64,000 nucleotides of DNA from KBS50 sp042434095 (GTDB taxonomy: Bacteria; Actinomycetota; Actinomycetes; Mycobacteriales; Micromonosporaceae), in contig NZ_JBHLUE010000006.1 in NCBI RefSeq assembly GCF_042434095.1, positions 62,001 to 126,000 on the forward strand, written 5' to 3'. Each line of letters opens with the position of its first letter. Within the stretch, counting starts at the first letter, position 1. This document shows, piece by piece, positions 24,752-35,913 of this stretch. The translations under genes were made by a program, and so were the position numbers. A model generated the notes under the pieces. That model made no database searches, had not been told where the DNA came from, and saw nothing but the letters and a program-made list of their open reading frames with translations.

Positions 24752-24765
24752 GGGGAACGCTCCCA
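24752..24765. promoter_or_regulatory. LacI-type operator-like sequence after the thioesterase gene
   Basis: GGGGAACGCTCCCA differs at only two of 14 positions from the candidate at 19290. It lies 17 bases past the thioesterase stop and ~215 bases upstream of ppdK, so it could control ppdK or be coincidental. Confidence 0.35.
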
Positions 24766-24978
24766 TGCCCCGGACGAAGCGGGACAGCCGGGACCGTTGT
24801 GCGCATTCTCACCGGATGCTGTCCCCTCACCCGCCGTTCGCTTAGCCTTCGCCCACCAAGCGGGCCGCACGGGCCGGGACCGACGCGGTGGGTCGGTTGC
24901 CTCTGGTGCGGTGGTGTGGCTGCGGGGTAAGAAGCAACTAAACCTTCGTTCAGTGTGGAACGGCGCGGGAGGCTTCCG

Positions 24979-27723
<2,745 letters not shown>

Positions 27724-27784
27724 CCCTCGCACGGGGCAGCGGAACTCTCGGCGACCGTGCCGCAGACGGTCCTCTCCGCAATCG

Positions 27785-27820
27785 CCATGCCTCTCGGTCA
27801 TATATGACCGAGAGGCATGG
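27785..27820. terminator. 36-bp perfect palindrome after ppdK
   Basis: Two 18-base arms (left arm CCATGCCTCTCGGTCATA) form an uninterrupted perfect inverted repeat with TATA at the centre. It lies between converging ppdK and the roadblock gene, 62 bases after the ppdK stop. As RNA it would fold to a long GC-rich stem; no clear U-run follows. It fits a bidirectional terminator. Confidence 0.7.
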
Positions 27821-27925
27821 TCGCTGCGGTTGTGATGGCGTCCAGGCGGGAGTTTCTGCCCGGAACGTCCGGGTTGGAGCCGCCTGCTGGCCTGCCGGTA
27901 GGGGGCGGTCCGCCCGGGCGACCCG

Positions 27926-28432
27926 TCAGGGGTGGCCGGGCGGGCGGCGGCGGTCGAGAACCGTGCGCGGACCCGTCGCCGGGGTACGCGTCGCGCGGGA
28001 GGTCCGCAGCTCGGTGGCCGGCCGCGGCGCCGGCGTGCCCGTCGTGCCGGGGGCCGGTGGCCAGAGCGAGTCGACGAGGTCGCCCAGCCGGTGGGCCAGC
28101 GCCCGCGCCTCGGGGTGCAGCCGGGTCAGGTTGACGGCCGGCCGGGTCACCACGGCCAGCAGCGCCTGCCGGCCCGCGGGATAGCAGGCGACGTACCCCT
28201 CGGTGCCGTGCACGACGATCTCCCGGAGCTGGCCCTGCCCGACGGTGTCGGCGAACCGGCCGCCCAGCCCGGCGCCGGCCGCGGCCATCGCGGCCACGTG
28301 CTCGGGGTTGATCCCGGGCAGGTCGCTGGTGATGTGCAGGCCGTCGACGCCGGCCAGCACGCTGCCGGCCACATCGGACCGACGTCGGCGCAGCTGGTGC
28401 AGCTCGCGCCGCAGGGCGGCTTCGGCATCCAC
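27926..28432 (-). CDS. Roadblock/LC7 domain protein
   Basis: 168 residues from a GTG at 28432 (preceded by GAGGAG). The roadblock fold is seen in AALRRELHQLRRRRSDVAGSVLAGVDGLHITSDLPG, EHVAAMAAAGAGLGGRFAD and REIVVHGTEGYVACYPAG...LAVVTRPAVNLTRLH. A basic C-terminal tail (RTSRATRTPATGPRTVLDRRRPPGHP) follows. Such proteins in actinomycetes are often part of GTPase/conservon (Cvn) systems, but no partner histidine kinase, DUF742 or GTPase gene is adjacent. Alone, role unknown. Confidence 0.85.
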   Translation of the reverse strand: MDAEAALRRELHQLRRRRSDVAGSVLAGVDGLHITSDLPGINPEHVAAMAAAGAGLGGRFADTVGQGQLREIVVHGTEGYVACYPAGRQALLAVVTRPAVNLTRLHPEARALAHRLGDLVDSLWPPAPGTTGTPAPRPATELRTSRATRTPATGPRTVLDRRRPPGHP

Positions 28433-28669
28433 AGGCGTCTCCTCGCGCTCGGCGGCCGCCGCTGGATCAGGGCGCGCCTTTCGACATCCGGTGACGTTCC
28501 GCTTCCGGCACGCTACACCCGGGCCGCGGGTCGATGTGTGCCGCGTTGGTCGGCGATCGGTCATCAACTCTGCCCTATCGGGGGTTGCCATCGCCACCTC
28601 CGCAACCGTCGTCGCACCGGCGTAACCTGACCGTCACGAGTTGGCCGTCGCGACGAGGAGGCATCGCCG

Positions 28670-29023
28670 GTGGGCAGTCAGTGGGAGAACCTGGTGATCG
28701 ACGCCCAGGATCCGGCCCGCCTCGCCCGCTGGTGGGCGGAGGCGCTCGGTTACGAGGTCGTCCACGAGTCGGTCGACGAGGTGGAGATCCGCCGCGCCCC
28801 GGACGCGCTGCCCGCGCTGATCTTCGTGCCCATCCCGGAGGGCAAGACGGGCAAGAACCGCCTGCACCTCGACCTGCGTCCGGACGACCGGGAGGCCGAG
28901 GTCGAGCGGCTGGTCGACATGGGGGCCCGGCACGTGGCCGTCGGGCAGCCGGCCGACGTGGGCTGGACGGTCCTGGCCGATCCGGAGGGCAACGAGTTCT
29001 GCGTGCTGGCCGCGGCGCGGTGA
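28670..29023 (+). CDS. VOC/glyoxalase-like domain protein
   Basis: 117 residues from a GTG. Sequence WENLVIDAQDPARLARWWAEALGYEVV, FVPIPEGKTGKNRLHLDLRPDDREAEVERLVDMGARHV and ADPEGNEFCVLA is the standard vicinal-oxygen-chelate fold of the actinobacterial glyoxalase-like group, of unknown substrate. GAGGAG at 28655-28660 is the ribosome site. Its stop overlaps the dgt start, so the two are co-translated. Confidence 0.85.
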   Translation: MGSQWENLVIDAQDPARLARWWAEALGYEVVHESVDEVEIRRAPDALPALIFVPIPEGKTGKNRLHLDLRPDDREAEVERLVDMGARHVAVGQPADVGWTVLADPEGNEFCVLAAAR

Positions 29024-30282
29024 GCCGTCCGGTCCGGGCGGGCGACCCGAGGGACGCCGAGCGCTGGGTGGCCGAGCCGGCGAAGGACTCGGGCGCCGGC
29101 CGGGGACCGTTCCAGCGCGACCGGGGGCGGGTGCTGCACTCGGCCGCGTTCCGCCGGCTGGCCACCAAGACCCAGGTGCACACGGCCGGCACCGACGATT
29201 TCCTGCGGACCCGGCTCACCCACTCGCTGGAGGTCGCCCAGATCGCCCGCGAGATGGGGCAGCGGCTGGGCTGCGATCCGGACGTGGTGGACGTGGCCGG
29301 GCTGGCGCACGATCTGGGGCACCCGCCGTTCGGGCACAACGGCGAGGCCGCGTTGGACCTCGCGGCCGCCGAGTGCGGCGGCTTCGAGGCCAACGCGCAG
29401 ACCCTGCGGGTGCTCACCCGGCTGGAGGCCAAGGTGTACGGCCCGGACGGCCGACCGGCCGGGCTGAACCTCACCCGCGCGGCGCTGGACGCCGCCACGA
29501 AGTATCCGTGGCCGCGCCGGCCCGGCCGGCGCAAGTTCGGGGTGTACGCCGACGACCAGCCCGTGTTCGGCTGGATCCGCGCGGGCGCCCGCGCCGAGGC
29601 GCCGTGCCTCGAGGCGCAGGTGATGGACTGGGCCGACGACGTGGCGTACTCGGTGCACGACGTGGAGGACGGCGTGCACGGCGGCTACCTCACGGTGGCC
29701 CGACTGGTCGGGTCGGCGGAGGAACGGGCCGCGCTCTGCGCCGACGCGGCGGCCACGTACTCGGCCGAGCCGGTCGACTACCTCGCCGGCGTGCTGGCCG
29801 AGCTGCTCGCCGACCCGGTGCTCGCGCCGCTGTGCGGGTATGACGGCAGCCACCGCGCGCAGGCCGCGGTGAAGGCCACCACCAGCGTGCTGGTCGGGCG
29901 GTTCGTGGCGGCCGCGGTCACCGCGACCAGCCGCCGGCACGGCCCGGGACCGGTCCGCCGGTACGGCGCCGACCTGGAGGTGCCGCGGCCGATCCGCGCG
30001 CAGTGCGCGCTGCTGAAGGGCATGGCCCTGCGGTACGTCATGCGCCGCAGCGGCGCCCGGGCCCGGTACGAGCGACAGCGCGAGGTGCTCACCGAGCTGG
30101 TGGGCTGGCTCCACCGGCACGCCCCGACGGGCCTCGACCCGGTGTTCGCGCCCGAGTGGGCGGCCGCGCCGGACGACCCGGCCCGGCTGCGGGTGGTGAT
30201 CGACCAGGTGGCCTCGCTGACCGATCCGGCCGCGGTGGCCTGGCACCGCCGGCTCGTCCGCGGCCGCCGGTCGCCCGGCTAG
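29020..30282 (+). CDS. dgt: Deoxyguanosinetriphosphate triphosphohydrolase-like protein
   Basis: 420 residues from the GTG overlapping the VOC stop. HD-domain dNTPase: FRRLATKTQVHTAGTDDFLRTRLTHSLEVAQIAREMG and the HD pair in VAGLAHDLGHPPFGHNGE (metal-binding), with AQTLRVLTRLEAK and WADDVAYSVHDVEDG further on. Hydrolyses dNTPs to deoxynucleosides plus triphosphate. The usual actinobacterial neighbour of dnaG; here they are ~7.8 kb apart, with intervening transport and lipid-raft genes. Confidence 0.95.
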   Translation: MSRPVRAGDPRDAERWVAEPAKDSGAGRGPFQRDRGRVLHSAAFRRLATKTQVHTAGTDDFLRTRLTHSLEVAQIAREMGQRLGCDPDVVDVAGLAHDLGHPPFGHNGEAALDLAAAECGGFEANAQTLRVLTRLEAKVYGPDGRPAGLNLTRAALDAATKYPWPRRPGRRKFGVYADDQPVFGWIRAGARAEAPCLEAQVMDWADDVAYSVHDVEDGVHGGYLTVARLVGSAEERAALCADAAATYSAEPVDYLAGVLAELLADPVLAPLCGYDGSHRAQAAVKATTSVLVGRFVAAAVTATSRRHGPGPVRRYGADLEVPRPIRAQCALLKGMALRYVMRRSGARARYERQREVLTELVGWLHRHAPTGLDPVFAPEWAAAPDDPARLRVVIDQVASLTDPAAVAWHRRLVRGRRSPG

Positions 30283-30404
30283 CCGCACCCCCGGCGCCGC
30301 CGGTCCGGCCGCGGTCGCGGATTAGCCGCACCCGGCGCCGTCGGTCCGGCCGCGGTCGCGGATTAGCCGCACCCCGGCGCCGCCGGCTCGTCCGCGGTCG
30401 CGGG
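30280..30404. repeat. Three-copy ~42-bp tandem repeat starting in the dgt stop codon
   Basis: Units begin TAGCCGCAC at 30280, 30323 and 30364, each continuing with GGCGCCGnCGG and GCGGTCGCGG. Spacing 43 then 41 bases. The first TAG is the dgt stop, so duplication started from the gene end. Non-coding; lies upstream of the siderophore-interacting protein gene. Confidence 0.85.
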
Positions 30405-30428
30405 TCCGCGCGGGGTAGCCTCACCCGC

Positions 30429-31259
30429 ATGGCGGAGCGGACGAAGCGGGTCACCACGGCCCGGGTGGCCCGGACCGAGCGGATCACCCCGCACATGATC
30501 CGGGTTGTGCTGGGCGGCGAGGAGCTGGCGGGGCTCGACGTGGGTGAGCACACCGACCACTACGTCAAGCTGATCTTCCCCCGGCCCGACGTGCGCTACC
30601 CCGAGCCGTTCGACCTCAACGCCGTGCACCGGGAGCTGCCGCGCGAGCAGTGGCCGCGGCTGCGGTCGTACACGATCCGCGCCTTTGACCGGGCGGCCCG
30701 GCAGCTCACCATCGACTTCGTGCACCACGGCGACGAGGGCCTGGCCGGACCGTGGGCGGCGGCCGCGCGGCCCGGCGACGTCATCCGGTTCCTCGGCCCC
30801 GGCGGCGGGTACGCCCCCGACCCGGCGGCCGGCTGGCACCTGCTGGTCGGCGACGAGAGCGCGCTGCCGGCCATCTCGGTGGCGCTGGAGCGGCTGCCCG
30901 TCGGGGCGCCCGCGCGGGTCTTCCTGGAGGTGTCCGACGGCGCCGAGGAGCAGAAGCTGCCCACGGCCGCCGACGCCGAGATCGTCTGGGCGCACCGGGG
31001 CGATCGGCCGGTGGGGGAGCGGTTGCTGGCCGCCGTGGCGGGCCTGGACTTCCCGGCCGGCGACGTGCACGCGTTCGTGCACGGCGAGGCCACCTTCGTC
31101 CGCGCGCTGCGCCGGCTGCTGCGGGTGGACCGCGGCGTGCCGGCCGAGCGGCTCTCCATCTCGGGCTACTGGCGCGCCGGGGTGGACGACGAGGGCTGGC
31201 GCGCGTCGAAGCCCGAGTGGAACCGCCAGGTCGAGGCCGAGGAGGCCGCCGCGCGGTGA
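30429..31259 (+). CDS. Siderophore-interacting protein (FAD/NAD(P)H ferric-siderophore reductase)
   Basis: 276 residues from ATG 30429. SIP family (FAD_binding_9 plus SIP C-terminal). FAD motif in LRSYTIRAFDRAARQLTIDFVHHGDEGLAGPWAAAARPGD, then LLVGDESALPAISVALERL and HAFVHGEATFVRALRR for NAD(P)H. Such enzymes (ViuB/YqjH-like) reduce ferric siderophores in the cytosol to release iron. No siderophore biosynthesis or transporter gene is adjacent. Upstream region is the 42-bp repeat array. Confidence 0.93.
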   Translation: MAERTKRVTTARVARTERITPHMIRVVLGGEELAGLDVGEHTDHYVKLIFPRPDVRYPEPFDLNAVHRELPREQWPRLRSYTIRAFDRAARQLTIDFVHHGDEGLAGPWAAAARPGDVIRFLGPGGGYAPDPAAGWHLLVGDESALPAISVALERLPVGAPARVFLEVSDGAEEQKLPTAADAEIVWAHRGDRPVGERLLAAVAGLDFPAGDVHAFVHGEATFVRALRRLLRVDRGVPAERLSISGYWRAGVDDEGWRASKPEWNRQVEAEEAAAR

Positions 31260-31310
31260 GGGACGGGCTGCCGGGCGGCCTCCCTTCGCGCCGGGCGCGC
31301 CCGGGGCCGG

Positions 31311-31973
31311 TCAGCGCCGCCGGCGTGCCGGGGCGAGCTGGTCGAAGCAGTAGTAGACGGCCAGCGCCGCGTGCACGGTCAGCGTGGCCACCGCGCCGAC
31401 GAAGGCGAGGCCGACCGTCAGCGCGTACAGGATGACGCCGGCGCCGAACCGGCGCAGCGTGGCCCGGGCGGTCGCCGGGTCCACCGGCCGGTGCAGCGCG
31501 CGGGCGTCCCGGGTCAACGCGAGGAACAGCAGCGTGAACGCGATGGCCATCATCAGCATGGTGCCGCTGTAGACCGCCGCGGCCGTGTGCGCGTCGGCCC
31601 CGGCGGTCAGGTATTCGGCCAGCAGCCTCGTCGGGAACGGGATGACCGACACGGTGAGCAGCAGGAAGAGGTTCGCGAACAGGGTCAGCCGGTCCACCCG
31701 GCGGACCAGCCCGCAGAGAGCGTGGTGGTTCACCCAGATGATCCCGATGACCAGGAAGCTGACCAGGTAGGCGAAGTAGGCGGGCCACTCGTGGCCCAGG
31801 GCCGCCGCCAGCGACTCGCCGTGCCGCTCGTCCCGCGGCGGTACGACGAGGTCCAGCACCAGCAGGGTGATGGCGATCGCGAAGACCCCGTCGCTGAACG
31901 CCTCCAACCGGCCGGTGCTCAGGTCCGGTCCGGTCGGATCCGGGGCGGGTGGGTCGAGCTGACTGTCGGACAT
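31311..31973 (-). CDS. TMEM175-type potassium channel-like membrane protein
   Basis: 220 residues from ATG 31973. The hallmark TMEM175/DUF1211 motif is RLEAFSDGVFAIAITLLVLDL (FSDGVFAIAIT near residue 25). Six hydrophobic helices follow, e.g. FAYLVSFLVIGIIWVNHH and TLFANLFLLLTVSVIPF. Bacterial TMEM175 forms K+-selective leak channels. Convergent with the SIP gene. Divergent to the NfeD gene. Confidence 0.88.
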   Translation of the reverse strand: MSDSQLDPPAPDPTGPDLSTGRLEAFSDGVFAIAITLLVLDLVVPPRDERHGESLAAALGHEWPAYFAYLVSFLVIGIIWVNHHALCGLVRRVDRLTLFANLFLLLTVSVIPFPTRLLAEYLTAGADAHTAAAVYSGTMLMMAIAFTLLFLALTRDARALHRPVDPATARATLRRFGAGVILYALTVGLAFVGAVATLTVHAALAVYYCFDQLAPARRRR

Positions 31974-32067
31974 GGCCCTTCCCGGCGCCGCGCGGATGAC
32001 TGGCCGGAGCATAATCCGTAGGCGGTCCGCCCGGCAGCCAAGTCCGGATGCGCCGCGGCACGGAGGC

Positions 32068-32322
32068 GTGGTGGAGCAACGGTCACTGGTGGGCCGCACC
32101 GGGGTGGTGGTCCACCCGGTCCGGGGCGGGGACCGTCCCGGGGAGGTCCGGGTGGTGGTTGACGGCATGGCGCACTATTACCTGGCCTACGCCGTGTCGG
32201 CCCTGCCGGCCGGCGCCGAGGTCCTCATCATCAACAACCGCGGGGCACGCCAGATCGACGTCGAGCCATGGCCCGGCATCGTCGGCGGCGGGGTCTCCGG
32301 GGACATGGAAGGGTTCGGCTGA
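32068..32322 (+). CDS. NfeD-like OB-fold protein (short form)
   Basis: 84 residues from GTG 32068 (or 32071). Core LVGRTGVVVHPVRGGDRPGEVRVVVDGMAHYYLAYAVSALPAGAEVLIINNRGARQIDVEPW is the C-terminal NfeD OB-fold (usually V.G..G.v.....pG.V.v.g), lacking the membrane and protease parts of full NfeD. It is coupled by TGATG to the flotillin gene, as NfeD proteins usually are, and may help regulate it. Confidence 0.78.
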   Translation: MVEQRSLVGRTGVVVHPVRGGDRPGEVRVVVDGMAHYYLAYAVSALPAGAEVLIINNRGARQIDVEPWPGIVGGGVSGDMEGFG

Positions 32323-33536
32323 TGTTCGGATATCGCGTGCCCGCCCCGAACGAGGCGCTGCTGATCAGCGGTCGCAAGCAGCGCGGGGCGGAGGCGTTGC
32401 CGTTCAAGATCGTGACCGGGCACGGCGTGTTCGTCGTACCGGTCTTCGCCAAGGCCACCCGATTGACCCTGGCCATGCAGGAGGCCGAGGTCGTCGAGGA
32501 CTGCTTCACCAAGCAGGGCATCACGCTGAACGTGCACGCGGTCATCGCGTTCAAGGTCGGTGACGACCGCGAGTCGATCGCGGCCGCGGCGCGGCGGTTC
32601 CAGGGCGACCAGACCCAGATGCCCACGCTGGTGGGCCGGATCTTCAGTGGACACCTGCGCAGCATCATCGGCAGCATGACGGTCGAGTCCATCATCCGGG
32701 AGCAGCAGACGCTGGCCGACGCCATTGTGGACGCCAGCAAGACCGAGATGGCCCGGATCGGCCTGTCCGTCGACTCGCTGCAGATCAGCAGCATCGACGA
32801 CAAGGGCGTGGGCTACATCCGGGCGCTCGCCGCGCCGCACCAGGCGAAGGTCAACCAGGACGCGAACGTGGCGCAGGCGGCGGCCGACCAGGCGAGCGCC
32901 ATGGCTCAGCAGGAGAGCATGCGTTACCAGGCCGAGTACGCGCGCGAGACGGCCATCGCCCGGGCGCGGTACCAGGCCGAGATCGATCAGGCGCAGCAGA
33001 CCGCCGCCCAGGCCGGTCCGCTGGCGGCCGCCCGCGCCCAGCAGGAGGTGCTGGTCGAGCGGGCCGTGGTGGCGCAGCGGAACGCCGAGCTGCGCGAGGC
33101 GGAGCTGCAGGCCGAGGTGGTCCGCCCGGCGCAGGCCGAGGCCGAGCGGATCACCACGCTGGCCCGCGCGCAGGCGGACGCCACCAAGCTGTCCGCCGAG
33201 GCGGCCGCGGCGCAGGACCGGATCGCCCTCGACCAGCTCGTCATCCAGCAGCTGCCCGAGCTGGTCCGGGCGGCCGCCGACGGCCTGCGCGGGGCCAACC
33301 TCACCGTGCTCGACGGCGCGGAGGGGATGAACTCGGCGGTGGCCTCCCTGATCGGGCAGGGCATGGCGGTGCTCGAGTCGCTCCGGTCGGGCGTCCGGTC
33401 GACGAGTTCCGCGTCGGGAACGCCGGCCGCCGCGCCGTTCGATGCTCCGGGCGCCCCGTCGGCCGCCGGCCGCGCCGAGGTCGTGCCGGTCAACGGCGCC
33501 GGCGACGCCACGCCGGCCCCCCGCCGTCCCCGCTGA
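32322..33536 (+). CDS. Flotillin-like SPFH/band-7 protein
   Basis: 404 residues from ATG 32322. SPFH core: VPAPNEALLISGRKQRGAEALPFKIVTGHGVFVVP, CFTKQGITLNVHAVIAFKVGDD, FSGHLRSIIGSMTVESII. The C-terminal half is a long coiled coil rich in Ala/Glu/Gln (AQAAADQASAMAQQESMRYQAEYARETAIARARYQAE). Flotillins oligomerise in membrane microdomains. An N-terminal membrane helix is not evident; palmitoylation or NfeD partnership may recruit it. The tail is Pro/Ala-rich. Confidence 0.9.
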   Translation: MFGYRVPAPNEALLISGRKQRGAEALPFKIVTGHGVFVVPVFAKATRLTLAMQEAEVVEDCFTKQGITLNVHAVIAFKVGDDRESIAAAARRFQGDQTQMPTLVGRIFSGHLRSIIGSMTVESIIREQQTLADAIVDASKTEMARIGLSVDSLQISSIDDKGVGYIRALAAPHQAKVNQDANVAQAAADQASAMAQQESMRYQAEYARETAIARARYQAEIDQAQQTAAQAGPLAAARAQQEVLVERAVVAQRNAELREAELQAEVVRPAQAEAERITTLARAQADATKLSAEAAAAQDRIALDQLVIQQLPELVRAAADGLRGANLTVLDGAEGMNSAVASLIGQGMAVLESLRSGVRSTSSASGTPAAAPFDAPGAPSAAGRAEVVPVNGAGDATPAPRRPR

Positions 33537-33630
33537 CCTTGCGCCCCGGACTCCCTGCGGCGCGGGCGCCCGCGCGGCCGGCACCCGCGGGGCGGGCCCC
33601 GCGGCACCCACACCCCGGCACGGCGCAGCC

Positions 33631-33704
33631 GCCGCCGCGCCGGGAGTGCGGCGCCGGTCAGAGCTCGGCCGCCGCGCCGGGAGTGCGGCGCCGGTCAGAG
33701 CTCG
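33631..33704. repeat. 37-bp exact tandem duplication overlapping the argS stop
   Basis: Copies 33631-33667 and 33668-33704 are identical, each reading GCCGCCGCGCCGGGAGTGCG and on to GAGCTCG. The second copy contains the argS stop (33695-33697, minus strand) and its last two to three codons, so a duplicated 3' end of argS lies just downstream. Confidence 0.9.
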
Positions 33705-35503
33705 GCCGGCGCGGCGATGCCGAGCAGGTCCAGGCCGGTGCGCAGGACCTCGCCGGTGAGCGCGCTGAGCGCCAGCCGGTTCTCCCGGACGCCGGCCGGC
33801 GCCCGCAGCACCGGGCAGTGCTCGTAGAAGTCCGTGTACGCCTGTGCCAACGCGTACAGCCAGCCGCAGAGCCGGTGCGGCTCGGCGGTGCGGGCCACCT
33901 CGGCGAGCAGATCGCCGAAGCCGTCCAGGTGCAGCACCAACCGCCGCTCGGGCCCGGTCAACGGGATGTCCGGCGCGATCCGGTCGGGGTGGACCGGCTC
34001 GCCGGCCCGGCGCAGCAGCGACCGGATCCGGGCGTGCGCGTACTGGAGGTAGACCCCGGTGTTGCCGGTCAGCGCGAGCATCCGGTCGAGGTCGAAGACG
34101 TAGTCCCGGCCCCGGCCGGTGGACAGGTCGGCGTACTTCACCGCGCCGATGCCCACCTGCCGGGCCCGCGCGGCCAGCTCGGCCGGCGGCAGGTCCGGGT
34201 TCTTGGCCGCCACCACCGCCCGGGCCCGGTCCACCGCCGCGTCCAGCAGCTCGGCCAGCCGCACGGCGTCGCCGGCCCGGGTCTTCAGCGGCCGGCCGTC
34301 CGGGCCGAGGACCGCGCCGAACGTGAGGTGTTCGGCGGACACCGGGTCGGGCAGCCAGCCGGCCCGCCGGGCGGTGTCGAAGACCATCCGGAAGTGCAGC
34401 GCCTGCCGCACGTCGGTGAGGTAGAGCAGCCGGTCCGCGGCCAGCGTCCGGACCCGGTGCCGCAGCGCCGCCAGGTCGGTGGCCGGGTAGCCGTACCCGC
34501 CGTCGCGCTTGCGCACGATCAGCGGTACGGGCGCCCCGTCCGGGCCGCGCACGTCGGCGAAGAAGACGCACAGGGCGCCCTCGCTGACCCGGGCCACGCC
34601 GGCGCGCTCCAGCTCCGCCACCACGCCGGCGAGCTGATCGTTGTACGCGCTCTCGCCGCGGATGTCGCCGGCGGTCAGCCGCACGCCGAGCAGGTCGTAG
34701 ACCTCGCTGAAGTACCGGGTCGACTCGGCCACCATGGACCGCCAGGCGGCCAGCGTGGCGGGGTCGCCGGCCTGCAGGGCCACCACCCGGTTCCGGGACC
34801 GCTCGACGAAGGCGGGGTCGGTGTCGAACCGCAGCCGGGCCTCCTGGTAGAGCGCGGTGAGCCGGCGCACCGCGGCGGCGCCGCCGCCGGGCGTCGACCC
34901 CCCGGCAGTCGCGTCCCCCACCGTCGCGCCGCCCGCCGGACCCGGATCGTCCGGGTCGGCATCCGCGCCCGGCCGCCGCTCCATGAGGTGCTGGATGAGC
35001 ATGCCGAACTGGGTGCCCCAGTCGCCGATGTGGTTCTGCCGCAGCACCGTCCCGCCGAGGAATTCGAGCACCCGCACCAGCGCGTCACCGATGATGGTGG
35101 AGCGCAGGTGGCCGACGTGCATCTCCTTGGCGACCCCGGGCGACGAGTAGTCGACCACGGTCCGGACGCCCCGCTGAGGCCGGCCGGCGCCCGAGCGGGG
35201 GTCGGCCAGCAGGGCGGCGACGCGCTGCCAGAGCGCCGCGTCGGCGAGGGTGATGTTGAGGAAGCCCGGCCCGGCGGCCACGCAGGCGGCCACGAGGTCG
35301 TCCCCGGCCAGCGTCCCGGCCACCGCGGCGGCCGCCTCCCGCGGCGCCCGCCCGGTCGACCGGGCCAGCCCGAGCAGGCCGTCCGCCTGCAGGTCGGCCC
35401 GCTCCGATCGGCGTACCCGCGGGTCGAACGGCCCGGCGCCGGGCAGCGTCCGGTCGGTGGCGGCGGTGATCCGGTCGGCGACGAGCGTGGCGAGGCTGGG
35501 CAT
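33695..35503 (-). CDS. argS: Arginyl-tRNA synthetase
   Basis: 602 residues, slightly above the usual 550-590. Class I signature HVGHLRSTIIGDAL (HIGH equivalent) and KMSKS-like RPLKTRAGDAVRL. N-terminal Add-1 domain (LATLVADRITAATDRTL) and C-terminal DALR anticodon domain (RLVLHLDGFGDLLAEVARTAEPHRL...FYEHCPVL) are present. An insertion of about 35 Gly/Ala/Asp/Pro-rich residues sits after MERRPGADADPDDPG in the catalytic domain. Charges tRNA-Arg. Convergent with the flotillin gene; stop is inside the 37-bp duplication. Confidence 0.95.
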   Translation of the reverse strand: MPSLATLVADRITAATDRTLPGAGPFDPRVRRSERADLQADGLLGLARSTGRAPREAAAAVAGTLAGDDLVAACVAAGPGFLNITLADAALWQRVAALLADPRSGAGRPQRGVRTVVDYSSPGVAKEMHVGHLRSTIIGDALVRVLEFLGGTVLRQNHIGDWGTQFGMLIQHLMERRPGADADPDDPGPAGGATVGDATAGGSTPGGGAAAVRRLTALYQEARLRFDTDPAFVERSRNRVVALQAGDPATLAAWRSMVAESTRYFSEVYDLLGVRLTAGDIRGESAYNDQLAGVVAELERAGVARVSEGALCVFFADVRGPDGAPVPLIVRKRDGGYGYPATDLAALRHRVRTLAADRLLYLTDVRQALHFRMVFDTARRAGWLPDPVSAEHLTFGAVLGPDGRPLKTRAGDAVRLAELLDAAVDRARAVVAAKNPDLPPAELAARARQVGIGAVKYADLSTGRGRDYVFDLDRMLALTGNTGVYLQYAHARIRSLLRRAGEPVHPDRIAPDIPLTGPERRLVLHLDGFGDLLAEVARTAEPHRLCGWLYALAQAYTDFYEHCPVLRAPAGVRENRLALSALTGEVLRTGLDLLGIAAPAEL

Positions 35504-35913
35504 CAGGACATCCTCTGTGGACTGTGCGGTCGGGTCCGCCGGTCCGGCGGCCGGAGCGGCGGGTTACGGAGCGATGGGCGCGCGTCCGGCGTTGCGGCGG
35601 GAGCGCGGGGACCGGCCGGCCGACGCGTACCCGTGGACCGGGTCGGTCGTACCGGTGGACATGGTGTCGGCGGCGGCGAACGGGCGCGCGGCGGGTGACC
35701 GGCGCGGGCGCGGCTCAGCGGAGGCGCGGCCTCATCGTCGTCGGAGCGCGCGGCGCCGGATCGGGTGTGCCACCACGACCACCGCCTTCGCGCTCGGCGG
35801 CGTCGAAACCTCGACGCCGGATGACGGGAACTTTACCCGACTCGGGGGGCTCCCGGCGATGTAGTACACCTGCTACATTCTGCGGTACTGGTTAGATGCT
35901 TAGGGGGAGAGCT
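35504..35913. other. 410-base intergenic region between argS and the ABC exporter
   Basis: GC-rich, contains no supported gene. It must carry the divergent promoters of argS and of the ABC operon. The 3' 60 bases are notably AT-rich and hold the palindrome described separately. No other structure recognised. Confidence 0.7.
35859..35878. promoter_or_regulatory. Palindromic operator candidate for the ABC exporter operon
   Basis: ATGTAG-8-CTACAT (arms 35859-35864 and 35873-35878) is a perfect inverted repeat in the AT-rich region 36 bases before the GTG start at 35914. It suggests a GntR- or MerR-like dimeric regulator (inference). The XRE protein at the end of the operon is a candidate. Confidence 0.6.
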
